Positions 25,603 to 37,900 of a DNA stretch of 64,000 nucleotides are shown here, piece by piece; position 1 is the first letter of the stretch, and every line of letters starts with the position of its first letter. A program made the translations under genes and the position numbers. A model generated the notes under the pieces. That model was not told where the DNA came from, searched no databases, and worked only from the letters and a program-made list of their open reading frames with translations. Source of the DNA: Pseudoalteromonas byunsanensis (GTDB taxonomy: Bacteria > Pseudomonadota > Gammaproteobacteria > Enterobacterales > Alteromonadaceae); contig NZ_MNAN01000026.1 in assembly GCF_001854475.1 (NCBI RefSeq), positions 1-64,000 on the forward strand. Reading direction: 5' to 3'.

Positions 25603-27072
25603 ATGCGATTACCCATACTACTTATCACCACCTCTTTGTTGCTAAGCTGTGCTAAGCAAGGTAACAACGGCCTAAAAGCACCTCAACCTAGTACAGAACC
25701 ACTGGCGGCATATTCCATGCTAGCCCCTAGTAAAACTGGCCAGACTCTAATTTATGGGCGGATCATTCTTCCTCAGATAGTAACTGATAATGACTCGTGT
25801 CCAATGTTACAAAGTGATGACGGGGAGCTCATTCGTACAACAATGCGAGGCTTTAGGCCCAATGAAACTTTGTTTCCTGTTACCGTATGTGAAGCAATAA
25901 TAGCTCCAAATAAGCATTACATAGTTAAAGGTAGTACGTTAGGTCTCGCTAAAACCACCCTTGCGCCTAAACATATTCAAGTATTTGGTGATACGGGATG
26001 TAAGGAAAAGGTCTGTAACGACGCACCCGCAGAGCCGTTTAAAACCCTTGCCGATTTAGCTTCAAAAAATAGCAAAGATTTAATATTGCATATGGGGGAT
26101 TTTAACTACCGTGGTACTTCGGGAAGTATTAGTGGTAATACTTATGCTTATGATGCTGGCGATGGAGGTTACGGTGGAGCCACATGTGGATTAGAAACCA
26201 CCTATTACAGTCAAAATGCAATAAATAGTCCTAGACCAGATAGCTGGGAAAACTGGAAAGTGGACTTTTTCGAGCCTGCGAAAAAATTAATGGCAACGGC
26301 ACCTTGGGTGTTTGCTAGAGGAAATCATGAGTTATGTTCAAGAGCAGGAGTAGGGTGGTTTTACTTTTTTGGACCTGGGGCTCAATTTGATGACTCAATT
26401 ACACAGCAAGTCTGTCCAAATCAAGGTGATTATACTAATCCGCCAAAGACCGCAGCGTCACATATTGCAATGATAAAGCCTTATGGTTTGGAGTTGGATG
26501 GTTTGAACTTGTGGGTGTTTGACTCTGCAAATGCGTGTGATGAACTCGCAACAAACGACCTAACAGCTCAATATACAGCACAATTTGAGCAACTAAACAC
26601 TTTTGCTACTAATTCGAATAATGCGACTTGGATGATGACACATAGACCGATATGGGGTCTAAATAGCGTCACGCCGTTAGACACGCTTAATAAGCAGTTG
26701 CAAACAGCATTGGCGAGAACCAAGTCTGGCGTATTGCCTTCTCAGGTAGCACTATCGCTATCAGGTCATATGCATATTTATCAGTCGCTTACATTTTTTC
26801 CAGACAGCGCAAGACCGCCACAAATTGTGGTGGGCAATAGCGGGGTCAGTTTGAGCAACAACAGTGATAACGAAAGTGTGTCAGTCAATATCGATTCGCA
26901 GCAGGCAATAGTCAATACACAAGGGAAATTTGGTTATTTATCATTAGAACAAACAGCAAAAACAAAGTTATGGCATGGTGGTTTTTTTGATACTCAAGGA
27001 ACAGTATTTATTACCTGTAACCTTGATAATACAAATGAGCAGCGCTCAGTGTGCAATAAAGTAGATGAATAA
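25603..27072 (+). CDS. Metallophosphoesterase lipoprotein
   Basis: The lipoprotein signal ends in lipobox LLSC. The calcineurin-like core has all five metal motifs in order: FGDTGCK, HMGDFNYRG, FARGNHELC, MMTHRPIW and LSGHMHIYQ, giving the Asp, Asp, Asn-His, His and Gly-His-x-His ligands of a two-metal site. The protein is 489 aa with many Cys (about ten), probably disulfide-bonded in the periplasm. An N-terminal domain (about 40-125) precedes the core, as in secreted acid-phosphatase relatives. It probably hydrolyses phosphate esters outside the cytoplasm; the substrate is unknown. Ribosome site AAGGAA lies about 8 nt upstream. Confidence 0.88.
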   Translation: MRLPILLITTSLLLSCAKQGNNGLKAPQPSTEPLAAYSMLAPSKTGQTLIYGRIILPQIVTDNDSCPMLQSDDGELIRTTMRGFRPNETLFPVTVCEAIIAPNKHYIVKGSTLGLAKTTLAPKHIQVFGDTGCKEKVCNDAPAEPFKTLADLASKNSKDLILHMGDFNYRGTSGSISGNTYAYDAGDGGYGGATCGLETTYYSQNAINSPRPDSWENWKVDFFEPAKKLMATAPWVFARGNHELCSRAGVGWFYFFGPGAQFDDSITQQVCPNQGDYTNPPKTAASHIAMIKPYGLELDGLNLWVFDSANACDELATNDLTAQYTAQFEQLNTFATNSNNATWMMTHRPIWGLNSVTPLDTLNKQLQTALARTKSGVLPSQVALSLSGHMHIYQSLTFFPDSARPPQIVVGNSGVSLSNNSDNESVSVNIDSQQAIVNTQGKFGYLSLEQTAKTKLWHGGFFDTQGTVFITCNLDNTNEQRSVCNKVDE

Positions 27073-27248
27073 TAAAAGTCTAATAGTGTGCAATGATGGT
27101 TGAAATAACTATTTGAATTTTTCAACCTGATAAGCTTAAACATAGAGAGCTGAAAACGTACGTTGTTGAACTTTAAACTTTGTTGTATGACAATAGCTTA
27201 TGAGTAGCTAACTCACATATGCGATATTTTGAATATAGAAGGAATAGT

Positions 27249-28034
27249 ATGTCGTTTTTCAAAAAAGTCTTAAGTAGCGTAGGTATTGGCGCTGCGAAGA
27301 TAGATGCAGTATTAGAAAATAACGAAGCTGCACCCGGGGATGAACTAACAGGTGTTATCAAAGTTGTTGGCGGTAGTGTCGCTCAAGAGATTAACAAAAT
27401 AGACTTAGATGTAGTGTGTAACTATACCGTTGAAGTTGAAATGGAGGATGACAAGGTCGTTACCGAAGTCAGAGAGTACACTTTGTCTCGTTTTGTGCTG
27501 GACGAAAAATTTACCATTGAGCCTGGTGAACAGAAGCAATTTCCCTTTGTATTGGAACTAGCAGAGGATGCTCCGATCACTGTTGGTCACTCAAAAACTT
27601 GGTTAGAGACTAATCTAGACATTGACATGGCGCTTGATAAGTCAGATAAAGACTATTTGTATGTTGTTCCTAACGCCTTACAGCAGGCGGTTATAGATGC
27701 TTTACAAGCGTTGGGTTTCACGCTTTATGAGTCTGATTGTGAAGGTATAGATTCGGTATCTTTCTCGAATCTACCATTCGTACAAGAATTAGAATTTAAG
27801 ACCACATGTGGTAAATTTCACGGTCATTTCGATGAAGTTGAGCTTGTTTTCTTTAATAGAGGAGAACAACTGGAAGCCATTTTTGAAATAGATCGAAAGG
27901 CAAGAGGGTTTGTCGGCTTTTTTAAAGAAGCAATGGATCTGGACGAGTCTAAGGCGAGGTTGGTCATCAATGAAGGTGATCTTGCTCATTTAGAGGGAAT
28001 GATCAGCGATCTTTTAGAGCAGCACTTGGGCTAA
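27249..28034 (+). CDS. Spo0M-like (sporulation control) family protein
   Basis: The 261-aa protein opens MSFFKKVLSSVGIGAAKIDAVL, followed by PGDELTGVIKVVGG and a beta-rich arrestin-like domain of about 130 aa, with ITVGHSKTWLETNLDI near the middle; this is the Spo0M family, present in many non-sporulating bacteria. A C-terminal domain (about 140-255) ends in NEGDLAHLEGMISDLLEQHLG. The role in Gram-negative bacteria is unclear. The ATG at 27249 has AAGGAA 6 nt upstream and is preferred to the ATG at 27219. A weak spaced repeat (CTTGGC/GCCAAG, 28056-28086) follows the stop. Confidence 0.82.
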   Translation: MSFFKKVLSSVGIGAAKIDAVLENNEAAPGDELTGVIKVVGGSVAQEINKIDLDVVCNYTVEVEMEDDKVVTEVREYTLSRFVLDEKFTIEPGEQKQFPFVLELAEDAPITVGHSKTWLETNLDIDMALDKSDKDYLYVVPNALQQAVIDALQALGFTLYESDCEGIDSVSFSNLPFVQELEFKTTCGKFHGHFDEVELVFFNRGEQLEAIFEIDRKARGFVGFFKEAMDLDESKARLVINEGDLAHLEGMISDLLEQHLG

Positions 28035-28446
28035 ATAAAACGTCAAACAAAGTAACTTGGCTTGCTGAGATAATCGGTGGGCCAAGGCTCCTCCTTTATC
28101 AATAACAAGTACTTTTGATATTCAAGCTATTAATACAAAGCGGTAGTATTCACACCAACCACACATCTAAACAATAGTCATCGCACTTCGCCTTACATGG
28201 CTAAAGTGAGTTCCTCAAAACTAAAATTGCTCACACAGATATGAATTATGCTCAGAATGTCAGTCTGAAAGCGGTCCATATTAAAAAATTCATAACTGTG
28301 AAATAAACGAAGCAAAATAATATAGTTAGACTACACTTTTCTAAAAATAACGTCTAAACACAGAGATATACGCAAATCCCACTATTTTTACAAATGACTT
28401 GATGGTTGCTGATGACAACGTTAGTCAGTGTGTAAGTCACTGTAAT

Positions 28447-28484
28447 TTACCTGCTCATAGTGATTTAATACTATATTCAGGTAA
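28447..28484. promoter_or_regulatory. Nested dyad, possible regulator-binding site
   Basis: TTACCTG (28447-28453) and CAGGTAA (28478-28484) flank an inner AGT/ACT dyad. The total span is 38 bp. Its place about 440 bp upstream of the synthetase fits an activator site; the spacing is too wide for a lux-type box. Confidence 0.3.
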
Positions 28485-28802
28485 AAAAGATGGGCTCAAG
28501 TGAATTTGGTGTTAAATTTTTGTATTTTTATCTTTATTAGTTTTTGAGTTGTGATAACATTCTGTTCTAATAAGTAATTTTCAGACGTTAAGTTGTTTTG
28601 AAATTGTTTGTAGTGCCGTAGGTGTTTGATACGAGATTTACGATTTCTGCTTAGCAAGTATTGTGATTAGCACTGAGTTTTCCGTGTTAATTGATGTGGT
28701 TGTATCAAGGAGCAGTTAATCGGGGATAGGTTTTCTCTGGTTATTCTTAATTAGTATTCAATGGATGTTTTGCATAAATTCATTTGTTGATCTAAATAAA
28801 TT

Positions 28803-28820
28803 AATTGATTTTTATCAATT
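28803..28820. promoter_or_regulatory. AT-rich inverted repeat near the synthetase start
   Basis: AATTGAT (28803-28809) and ATCAATT (28814-28820) form a perfect 7-bp inverted repeat about 100 bp before the start codon. It may be an operator or a leader hairpin. Confidence 0.3.
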
Positions 28821-28921
28821 GTAAGGTCGTAAATGTACGGTGTTGCCATTATTTAATGTCACTTGGTAGCTGACAGGGTGATCTATGTGGTAGCTCGGTA
28901 CTTATCGTAGATGGGCATGGA

Positions 28922-31900
28922 ATGAATACAAACATAGTGGCGTCTTTAGTTTCATTGGCTAAAACGCGTGGCGATGATATCGCATATCAATATTTCTTCG
29001 AAGATGAACAACCGAGTAAACCCCTTACCTACGCACAGCTAGATCAAAATGCCAGAGAAATAGCATCACAGTTAAAAGTGCACTTTAAAAAGGGCGACCG
29101 TGCACTTTTGTTATACAACTCAGGTTTTGAGTTTGTAGAAGCTTTCTTTGCTTGTTTATATGCCGGTGTAGTGGCAGTTCCAGCTTATCCTCCAAAGAAG
29201 AATCAAAATATTGATAGACTGCGCAGCATAATCGTCGATGCGGGTGCTGCTGGCGCTTTGACGACGGCTAGGATCAACGACATTGCAAGGCCACTTTTTG
29301 AGTCAGAACCGAGCCTGACAGCGTTACCTATTTACACAACCGATGAAAGGGGCGGTAACCTTCTTGAGCCGCTTTCATGGCAAGATATTGATGTTGAAAG
29401 TAGTGATCTGGCCTTTTTACAGTACACCTCTGGCTCAACAGGCAATCCAAAAGGGGTGATGGTTGATCACGCAAACATCATTGATAATGAAGAAATGATG
29501 AAGCAGGCATTTGGTCATGACCAAAGCACTGCAATTGTTAGTTGGCTTCCGCACTTTCATGATATGGGCCTCATCTTTGGCATTATGCATCCTATCTACA
29601 TTGGCGCGCCTGCTGCGCTGATGAACCCAACTTACTTTTTGCAAAAGCCACTGCGCTGGTTGAAATTGCTCAGTGAAACAAAAGCACTGACTTCCAGTGC
29701 TCCCAACTTTGCTTATGATTTGTGTGTTGATACCGTCAAAGACGACGAACTAGAAGCTCTGGATTTGTCAAACTGGCGCTGTGCGCTCAATGGTGCAGAG
29801 CCTGTCAGAGCGAGTACACTTGAACGCTTCTATCAAAAATTCAAACGCTGTGGCTTAACGCGCCAGAGTATTTCTCCTTGCTATGGTATGGCTGAAACCA
29901 CTCTATTTGCCACAGGTGGACGGCTGTCACAGTTGACCAAGGTGTTAAAGCTCAATGCTGAGCAAATGCATCAGGGTAAAGCAGTGTTAGCCGCCCAATA
30001 TCAACAAGAACAGCCGTTTTATGATTTTGATGCGCTGGACAATGAACAGTCATATCATGCCATATCGTGCGGAGTGAGTTGGCAAAACCATACGATAGCA
30101 ATTGTTAATCCAAACTCAAAGCAACGCTGCGACGAGGGTACCATTGGTGAAATATGGGTTAAGGGGGCCAGTGTCGCAAAAGGGTATTGGCAAAATGAGC
30201 AGGCAACAGAAGAAACCTTTAATGCCTACATTGCTAAAGAGCATGATGGTCCATACTTACGTACCGGTGATCTTGGTTTTATCTATCAAGAAGAGCTTTA
30301 TGTGACAGGGCGCTGCAAGGATGTTTTGATTTTTAGAGGGAAAAATTACTACCCGCAGGATATCGAACTTACCGTAACAGAGGCACATGATGCGCTGGAT
30401 AATAACGGGGGAGCGGCATTCTCAGTACCGACCGAAAATGGTGATGAAGGACTGGTTGTTGTGCAACAAGTTAAACGCACAGCATTGAGAAAGCTCAATG
30501 CAGAACAGGTCTTTTTAAGGGTTACCCAAGCGATTATAGAGCAGCATGGTATAACTCCTTACGAGCTTGTACTGATCAAACCCGGAAGAATATTAAAAAC
30601 CTCAAGCGGTAAAATCCAGCGCCAAGAGAATAAACGTCATTATTTAAGTAATTGCTTTGAGCCCGTGGCACGCAGCCGCGACAATCAGCATAAACAATCA
30701 AACACGTCTTCCGTTAAACCCACGGGGTCTAGCTTTGATAAAACAATGCGTGATGCAGTACAAAAGATATTAAAAGAAGTGATCGCGTTCGAGGTAGATA
30801 AAGACGCGAAAGCTCTTGATGTAGATGCAACTTTTCAGTCGCTGGGCATTGACTCTATGAAAGCTGTGCGTATTTCCGGTGAGCTAATGGAAATTCACAA
30901 CATAGAGCTTGAAGCGACTGTTTTATATGAACATCCTAGCATTGCACAATTGACTGATTACCTTTGTGAGTTTGAGTCGGTACAACAGGCATTCAAAAAC
31001 ACTACTGGCAGAGTGAAAAGCGATAATATCGAGTCAGTTAAGGATACTGGCGATGGTGTTAGTGCGCCTCAACCAAGACAGCAACTTAAGCAAGTGGCAG
31101 CCAATCATCAAGACAATGACATTGCGGTAATAGGTATGGCATGTCGTTATCCACAAGCTGAAGACATTGGTGCTTATTGGCAATTATTGGTAAATAAGGT
31201 TGATGCTATCAGCACGCCAAGTGTGCAACGCCTGTCTTTGTGCCAGCAACTGAATGAAAACCGTATGGGTGGTTATCTAGATGATATAGATTGCTTTGAT
31301 CCTGCGATGTTCTCACTCTCAGCAACCGAAGCAAAATTTATTGATCCTCAACACAGAATATTACTTGAAACCACTTATCACACAATTGAAGCCGCTGGCT
31401 ATAGACCCGAAGAGCTTGCTGGTGAAAGTGTAGGGGTGTACGTTGGTATCTCACAAAATGACTACTTTTTGCTGTCACAGCAGTTGCAGTCAGAGAATCC
31501 TTATTTGGGTACAGGTACGGCGCTGAGTATCGCTGCAAACCGTTTGTCATATACCTATAATTTTACAGGCCCAAGCGTGGTTGTTGATACGGCGTGTTCT
31601 TCATCGCTCGTTGCTTTACATCAAGCAATGCAAGCAATTCGCACTAAAGAGGTCCCCTTGGCTTTGGTGTCAGGTGTAAATTTGATCTTAAGTAATGAAG
31701 TGACGGACGCCTGCGCGAGCGCGCAAATGCTCTCAGCGGATGGTCATTGCAAAACATTTTCACAAAGTGCGAATGGTTATGTCAGAAGTGAAGGTGTGGG
31801 AAGTATTCTGTTAAAGCCTCTAGCTCAGGCTCTTGCCGATAATGATCCTATATATGGAGTTCTCAAAGGCAGTGCGGTAAATCAGGATGGTCGCAGCAAT

Positions 31901-34900
31901 GGTCTTACCGCGCCAAATGGTGGTGCACAGCAAAAAGTGATCAATGCTGCTTTGGCTAATGCGGGAGTGCCGGGGCAAGACATCCAGTATGTTGAAACTC
32001 ATGGTACAGGTACAGAACTTGGTGACCCAATTGAGGTATCCGCATTAAACAAAACGTATGGCGCGCAAAAAACAACTTCTCAGCCACTATTGCTTGGTTC
32101 TACAAAAGCCAATATTGGTCACTTAGAGTCGGGGGCCGGTATCGCGGGGCTTATAAAAGCATTGTTGTGTTTACAACATAAGCAGCTCCCAGGACAAAGG
32201 TATGTAGAGCAATTAAACCCTCATATTGCATGGGATAAAATGCCTCTGACGGTTAAAAGCGAACTAACAGACTGGCCTGATATTCAAGGCAAAACGGCAA
32301 TGGCAGGGGTAAGTTCATTCGGGTTTGGTGGTACAAATGCCCATGTGATCTGTAGTGAAGCGCCCCTAGAGCGTTCAGTCAAATTAGAACTTTTTGCAAC
32401 AAACACACCATATATTTTGCCGCTATCGGCTAAGTCTGAAGCATCACTTCTAAAGTTAATAGACCAATACGCTCAAAGGATAAGTCTGCTCAGTGATGAG
32501 CAATTTGATGCTTTGGTGCATACCGTCGCTCATAGACCTTTCATCAAGGGCTTTAGGGGCGCTGTGCACGCAACGTCGCGTTCGCAATTGCTTGAAAATC
32601 TAAAAAAGGGAAACCATCAGACGTTTAAAGAGCCAGCCACTAAGCCCGAGCAGGTATTTTTGTTTACCGGGCAAGGCGCTCAGTATTACGCAATGGGTAA
32701 AGCCCTTTATGATACACAACCTGTTTTTAAAGAGGCGATTGAGCAATGTGATGCACTTCTGGCTGATAAACTAGAGCCGCGCTTGTTGGATGTATTGTAT
32801 GCCGATGAAGCGTGTGAATTATTGCATCAAACCAAGTGGACGCAGGTGACTATTTTCGCCATTGAATACGCGCTCTGTAAGCTTTGGGTAAGCTTAGGGA
32901 TGATACCAGATAAGCTAATAGGTCATAGTGTGGGTGAGTATGCAGCTGCATGTATAGCAGGGGTATTTTCTCTAAAAGATGCGATTAAACTAATCGCTGC
33001 GCGCGCGGTGCTCATGGAGCAGCTTGAAGCGACAGGTACTATGGTGTCAGCCCGTTGCGCTGAATCATTGGCCCAAGAACTTATTGAACCTTTCACAGCT
33101 GAAGCCGCTATCTCAGCGTATCACGGGGAAAGTGGTGTCGTGTTCTCTGGGGGCGATGAGGCTATAAAACACATTTGTGAGCAATTAACTCAGCGCACCA
33201 TAAAATATAAGGCATTGAACACAGCTCGTGCATTTCATTCGCCATTGATGCAGCCTATGCTTGCCGAGTTTAAAGCTGTGGCTGAAACGATAGAATATGG
33301 ATTGCCATGTTACGAATTCATATCAAGCGTATCAGGGCAACCAGAGCAAGAGGCATTATGTCAGCCAGACTACTGGGTTGATCAGATCACCAAACCTGTG
33401 CGATTTGCTCAGACGTTAACTCATTTAGCATCGCTTGATTATTTCTGTGTAGTTGAGATGGGACCGAAGCCAGTGCTCAGTACCATCGTTCAGGAAAACC
33501 TGCCAAGAGCTAACTGTGAATTTATAGCAGTTTTACATCCCAAAGGTGATGGTTTTGAGCGCTATGCAGCGGCAATCGCCCGCGCTTTTGAGCTTGGTAT
33601 TGAGGTTAATTGGCCCGCAATATATCCATCTAGCGATATACAAAGGCAACCTCTGCCAAATTACCCTTTCGCGAAATCAAGGTTTTGGGTTGTGGGAGAC
33701 GCATCCAACCTCGATTCTATTGAAACGGATGTGCAGCCTCAAGGTTCTGATCAGTCACGCCACGAGGCAATTAGCGGGTTTGTACTTAATACGCTTTCAT
33801 CATTGTTATCTATTGCGGCGTCGGACATTGAGGTTCGCCAGCCATTGTTAGAAATGGGTGTTGACTCATTGATGATCATGCAGGCGGTTAGAACATATGA
33901 AAAAGAGTTTGCGCTTGAGTTCAGTGTACGGCAGTTTTATGAGGAGCTGAGTACCGTAGAGCGCTTAGTGGATTATATTGAGCGTCATAGTAACTATCAA
34001 ACAGCACCAGTAACGTTACCGTCACCGACCGATATCACTGAGCAACCTAAACACAGTGCCATCGTATCAAGCAATAATGCTGTTCATGCTGTGAATGAAC
34101 AAGTATTAACGGCAATTTGTAAAGAACAATTACAAGCTGCGGCAAGTGTCACCACTGAGCAGGCAAGGTTAAGTGTGGATGCGGTGAGCGCAAGACAACT
34201 ACAAATGTTACAAGGCTTGGTAGTCAAGCAACAACCTTCAAGCGCAGTTCAAAGCGCAAATTTATCTGTCGTACAATCTAGGGTCTCTCGTATCGCCTCT
34301 ACTGAATTGGCGCAAAAGGCGAGTGTTCTACCTGGGTTTCAGTCAAAACAGCTAAGCACTCAACAAGGTAATGAACAAAGCAAGCGTTATCAAGCTCAGC
34401 TAGCAAAGAGCTATTGTGATAAAACATTAAGTTCTAAAGAGCTTGTCGCCGAGAATCGCGCACACTTGGCAGACTGTCGTGCTTCTGCGGGATTTAGATT
34501 ATCCAGCAAAGAGATGCTTTATCCCGTATTTGCGAAACGTTGCGAAGGTGCGCGTATTTGGGATATCGATGACAATGAATATATTGATATTACCATGGAC
34601 TTTGGCGTTAACTTGTTTGGCCACAAACCTGAGTTTATCACGCAGGCTTTGTACGAACAGATTGACTCTGGTCTGCAACTGGGGTTAGCGAGCCCGTTAG
34701 CGTGTGATGTAGCCCAGTTGATCACTGAGCTTACGGGGCTAGAACGCGTAACATTTTGTAACTCTGGGACCGAAGCGGTTATGACCGCCGTTCGTCTAGC
34801 TCGTACGCATAGTAAACGAGATAAAATAGTACAGTTTAATGGCGCGTATCACGGCCATTATGATGGCACTCTTGCTCATCCAACGCCAACTGGAGATGAT

Positions 34901-37900
34901 GTTGAGCCAATGTGTTCTGGTGTGCGCCATGGTGCGATTGCTGATAATTTGGTACTGGATTATGGCTGTGATCAAGCTTTAGAAACTATTCGAGCTCAAG
35001 CGGATTCAATAGCGGCAGTATTAGTCGAACCTGTACAGAGTCGTCACCCTGAGTTACAGCCTTGGGAGTTTTTACATCAGTTGCGAGCGCTGACCAAGGA
35101 GCTCGGCATTGCATTAATTTTCGATGAAATGATTACCGGATTTAGGGCACACCCAGGTGGGGTACAGGCCTTATTGGGTATTCAGGCTGATATGGCAACC
35201 TATGGCAAGATAGTTGGTGGAGGCATGCCCATCGGCGTGGTTGCTGGTAGTGCTCAATATCTTGATTGTATTGATGGCGGGGTATGGCAATATGGTGATC
35301 AATCATATCCACAAGTAGATACCACGTTTTTTGCGGGCACATTCTGTAAACACCCATTAGCGATGGCCAGTGCGAAAGCTGTACTAAAAGAGATTAAAAA
35401 ACGTGGCGAACAGTGTCAGGAGCAGATCAGTGCAAAAACCACGTATTTAAAGCAAACGCTTAATGCGTTTTTTGAATCTCATAAGATTCCTATCAGCGTT
35501 GAGTCGTTTGCATCTTTATTCCGTTTTAGGTTTAACCAGAACTTGGATGTATTCTTCTACGAAATGCTTAATCGCGGTGTATTTATTTGGGAAGGACGTA
35601 ACTGCTTCTTGAGTGATGCGCACAGTGATGCAGATGTTGAGGCCATCATCCAAGCGGTAATAGACAGCGTACTGGCCTTGCAGCAAGCGGGATATTTTGG
35701 ACCTGTTGTAGCAGACATTGCGACACAGGTTGAACAATTTGCTCTCACCCAAGCACAACAGCAGTTACTGGCTTTAGCACTTCGCAGTGAAGAGGGGGCA
35801 AAAGCATATCATCTACAGGCAACGGTGAAGCTCCAAGGAGCGCTGGACAAAGAGCGCCTTCAAGATGCCGTAGAGAAAGTGTGTCGCAGCATCCCAATGC
35901 TAAATTATGGCTTAAATACTGACAAGCTTTGCCACCAAAAACTACTAGATGTAGTGCTGCCACTAGAGGTTATTGAACTTGAAAGTGGCGATACCATTCA
36001 AAATCAGCTGCAAATATTACGTTATAGACCGTTTAACTATGAGCTCAATAGCTTATGTCGTTTCGTATTGATAGTTATTGATGAGGATACTCATTACCTG
36101 AGTATTGTGGCTCATCATGTTTTATTTGATGGCATAGCTATGGCACAGCTGCTTGAGAGCGTTGCACAGTTTTATTGTCAACGCTCTACAGAAACCGCGC
36201 AGCAATTTGTGCACTTTTGTGATTATGTCAACGCACTAGATAGCTATCGCGCATCGCCGCGCTTTACAGTGGACGAACAATATTGGCTCAATCAACTAGC
36301 AGGTTGCGCGAGTGTGTCTTTGCCAAAGAGTGCTACCAGCAATAAAGCAGTAAGCTATGAAGTAGATAGCTTGAAGTATGAGATTGACAGTAATGCCATC
36401 AGTAACCTTACTACTTTGGCTCAACAACAAGGATGTGGTCAATTTGCAACTTTGCTCGCCATATACATGCTGTGGCTGCATAAGCTCAGTCGAGAGACAG
36501 TGATAGCAGTGGCCATTCCCGTCTCAGACAGGCAGCTGCTCGCGCAGAGTTATGATTCAGCGGTGTTAGATCAAGGGCTTGTTGGATACTGCACCAATAT
36601 TTTACCTATCACAGTAAACGTAGGTGCGTGTCAAGATGTGGCAATGTTGGTCAAAGCAGTACAAACTCAGTTGCTTGATGCCTTTGAGCACCAACATTAC
36701 CCGTATTCGGCGTTAACACAGCAAGAAGTAAATTTACCAGCGACCTTGTTTAACTTAGATAAGGTTCAGAGTTTGCCTGATTTTGCAGGGCTAACCACAG
36801 AGGATACAAATAGTTCAGCGCAGTATGGCCAATTTGAGTTCAGTTGTAACCTTGTCTGTATTGAGCAGCAATGGTCTTTGCAAGTTGAGTTTAATAAAGG
36901 CAAATTCGGGCGTGACATGGTTGAGCATCATGTGCAAAGCCTGATGTTATTGCTAGGTGAATTACAAAGTAGTGATGCATTGTCCAGCAGAGCATGCTCA
37001 TTACTTGGCAAGCAACAATACCATAGTGTGCTACTTGCACCACTGCAAAAAGGTCAGCATGAGCAGCCTATTAACGCAACTGTTGTCAGCGATTTTGACG
37101 AAGCTGTAAAGCGTTACCCAGAACATATCGCGTTGCAAAGTGAACAGCTAAGCCTGAGTTATCAAGAGCTTGATGAACGAGTCAGTCAAATGGCCAGATA
37201 CCTGGCTGACAAAGGGGTTTGTGAAGGGCAGTTAATAGCTATAGCGCTGCCAAGACGTAATGAATTACTCATCACCTTGTTGGCGGTAATGAGACTCGGC
37301 GCGGCGTACCTGCCATTAGATTTGGCTTACCCAGAGTCACGCATTAAAGATATTCTCGATGATGCCAATGTGGCGATGTTGATATGTGACAGCCAAAGTG
37401 AAGACAGTGGTATTGCTTTGCAAAGTGGTTACACGATAGTAGATATTGACAATGATCAACAAGAGATAGCGGCACAAAGTAGTACAACATGCTCGGTGGA
37501 AATAACTTCTGAACATAGCGCATACGTTATCTACACTTCGGGTTCCACGGGTCGCCCTAAAGGCGTTGAAATTAGCCATGGTGGGCTTGGAAATTTTCTC
37601 AGAGCAATGCAAGTAGAACCTGGGATCAGTGTTGATGATAAGTTACTTGCTATCACGACTATCGCATTTGATATAGCAATGTTAGAGCTGTTTTTGCCAT
37701 TAACGGTTGGCGCGACTACGGTTATTGCTAATGAGCAGGTTTGCAGTGATCCACACGCCATAGCTGCGCTTATTAAAAGCGCTGATATTTCCATCATGCA
37801 GGCCACGCCAACTCTATGGCGACTATTACTTAACACCCAACCAAGCTGTGTTAATGGGCTTAAAGTTCTATGTGGTGGTGAGCCTTTAGACCAAGTTCTT

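Larger units (their letters stand above)
28035..28921 (+). other. 887-bp control region upstream of the PKS-NRPS
   Basis: No gene is seen on either strand. The AT-rich stretch precedes the first synthetase gene and contains a nested dyad (28447-28484) and an AATTGAT/ATCAATT hairpin (28803-28820). The length is large for a simple promoter, which suggests regulated expression or a long leader. The start codon at 28922 has only a weak purine-rich stretch (GATGGGCATGGA) before it. Confidence 0.6.

Noticed and set aside
28447..28484. lux-type box upstream of the synthetases
   Set aside because: ACCTG and CAGGT half sites are 24 bp apart; lux boxes are about 20 bp in total.
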